Origin: an uncultured Lachnospiraceae bacterium
GTDB lineage: Bacteria > Bacillota > Clostridia > Lachnospirales > Lachnospiraceae
DNA length: 64,000 bases
Assembly: GCA_910577785.1 (NCBI GenBank)
Contig: CAJTNT010000020.1
Coordinates: forward strand, 1 to 64,000
Direction of reading: 5' to 3'
Under the pieces are notes generated by a model that saw nothing but the letters and a program-made list of their open reading frames with translations, was not told where the DNA came from and searched no databases. Shown piece after piece: positions 63,543 to 64,000 of this stretch (its first letter is position 1; each line of letters starts with the position of its first letter). The position numbers and the translations under genes were made by a program.

Positions 63543-64000
63543 ATGCAGCGTAACGAAAAAAACTATGAAACTGTCCCAGTTGGTTCCTTAGGCGTCATCC
63601 CTTTGGAGAGCTGCAAGGAGTTAGGCAAAAAAATCAACAAGTACCTTGTACGTTTCCGGAAGGAACGGGAGCATAAGCATGAAAACGACATTTCCTTCCG
63701 AGGCTACCTGCGCGATACTTACCTGATGGAATGCGCAACTCCCCGCTTTGGCACAGGAGAAGCCAAAGGGAGCATCCGTGACTCTGTCCGCGGCTTTGAT
63801 CTGTTCCTTATGGTGGACGTGACGAACTACAGCCTTACTTATAAGGTGTGCGGCTACGAGAACCGCATGTCCCCGGACGACCATTACCAAGACTTGAAGC
63901 GTATCATTGCTGCCGCAGGCGGGAAGGCGCGTCGGATCACTGTCATCATGCCCTTCCTCTATGAGAGCCGCCAGCACCGCCGCGCCGCCAGGGAATCCCT
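63543..64000 (+). CDS. Ribose-phosphate pyrophosphokinase (partial, divergent form)
   Basis: The first 152 codons of a gene that runs off the right edge. The predicted protein begins MQRNEKNYETVPVGSL and contains FDLFLMVDVTNYSLTYK followed by MSPDDHYQDLKRIIAAAGGK and ITVIMPFLYESRQHRR, matching the first domain of PRPP synthetases (PYSRQDR-like loop). Residues 30-85 diverge from standard Prs, a form I associate with Lachnospiraceae. The enzyme makes PRPP, the co-substrate of Hpt and of purine synthesis. GGAGG precedes the ATG. The 157 bases before it show no other clear feature. Confidence 0.8.
   Translation, partial: MQRNEKNYETVPVGSLGVIPLESCKELGKKINKYLVRFRKEREHKHENDISFRGYLRDTYLMECATPRFGTGEAKGSIRDSVRGFDLFLMVDVTNYSLTYKVCGYENRMSPDDHYQDLKRIIAAAGGKARRITVIMPFLYESRQHRRAARES

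Overview
The window looks like chromosomal DNA of a spore-forming gut-type Lachnospiraceae bacterium (class Clostridia). The case rests on gene content and order. It carries a dipicolinate synthase pair, the conserved sporulation and division cluster hup-rqcP-yabP-yabQ-divIC-spoIIE-tilS-hpt-ftsH, spoVG, the paired glgC/glgD of Firmicutes, a T-box-controlled valS, and a divergent PRPP synthetase of a type I associate with this family. The family assignment is inference, not the result of a search. Gene starts are well marked by AGGAGG-like ribosome sites, and these moved many starts inward from the longest reading frame.

Left part (1-5650): the tail of an unidentified gene, an intergenic strip beside the 3' end of guaA that could be an integration junction, guaA, a bacteriohemerythrin, dpaA-dpaB behind a sigma-K-like promoter, a small DUF3006-like gene, a degenerate sigma-70-like protein and tRNA-Tyr. 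Next (5900-18500), all on the minus strand: a GH13 amylase, then ftsH, hpt, tilS, spoIIE, divIC, yabQ, yabP, rqcP, hup and a phosphoglucomutase. spoIIE has a TTGACA/TATAAT promoter with a 21-bp spacer, the unusual spacing known for Spo0A-driven spoIIE in Bacillus.

Middle (18500-36600): a PEGA-domain lipoprotein with a long Asn/Gly tail, a CotS-like kinase-fold protein, the CCA-adding enzyme, a coiled-coil NlpC/P60 hydrolase, FapA, valS with a long leader, an RND exporter with its own TetR regulator and operator, and pta. Between the valS T-box and the valS start lies a folded repeat. A second copy lies about 29 kb away and differs by compensatory base changes, so structure rather than sequence appears conserved.

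Right part (36600-64000): a 2,903-residue LamG/FIVAR/Ig-like secreted protein facing a small XRE regulator, a 756-residue cNMP-fold protein of unknown function with a HAAS/DUF1700 membrane partner, tRNA-Arg, a CHAP-LRR-repeat surface protein, a FIST/soluble-MCP/HPt signalling operon, an M50 protease, spoVG, glgC-glgD, a repeat-rich 0.9-kb gap, murC, a DnaA-box cluster, and dnaD plus a DnaC-type loader. The window ends inside a PRPP synthetase gene.

No CRISPR array, prophage or complete insertion sequence was seen. The best candidates for undescribed biology are the covarying repeat family, the FIST-MCP-HPt operon and the cNMP-fold/HAAS pair.
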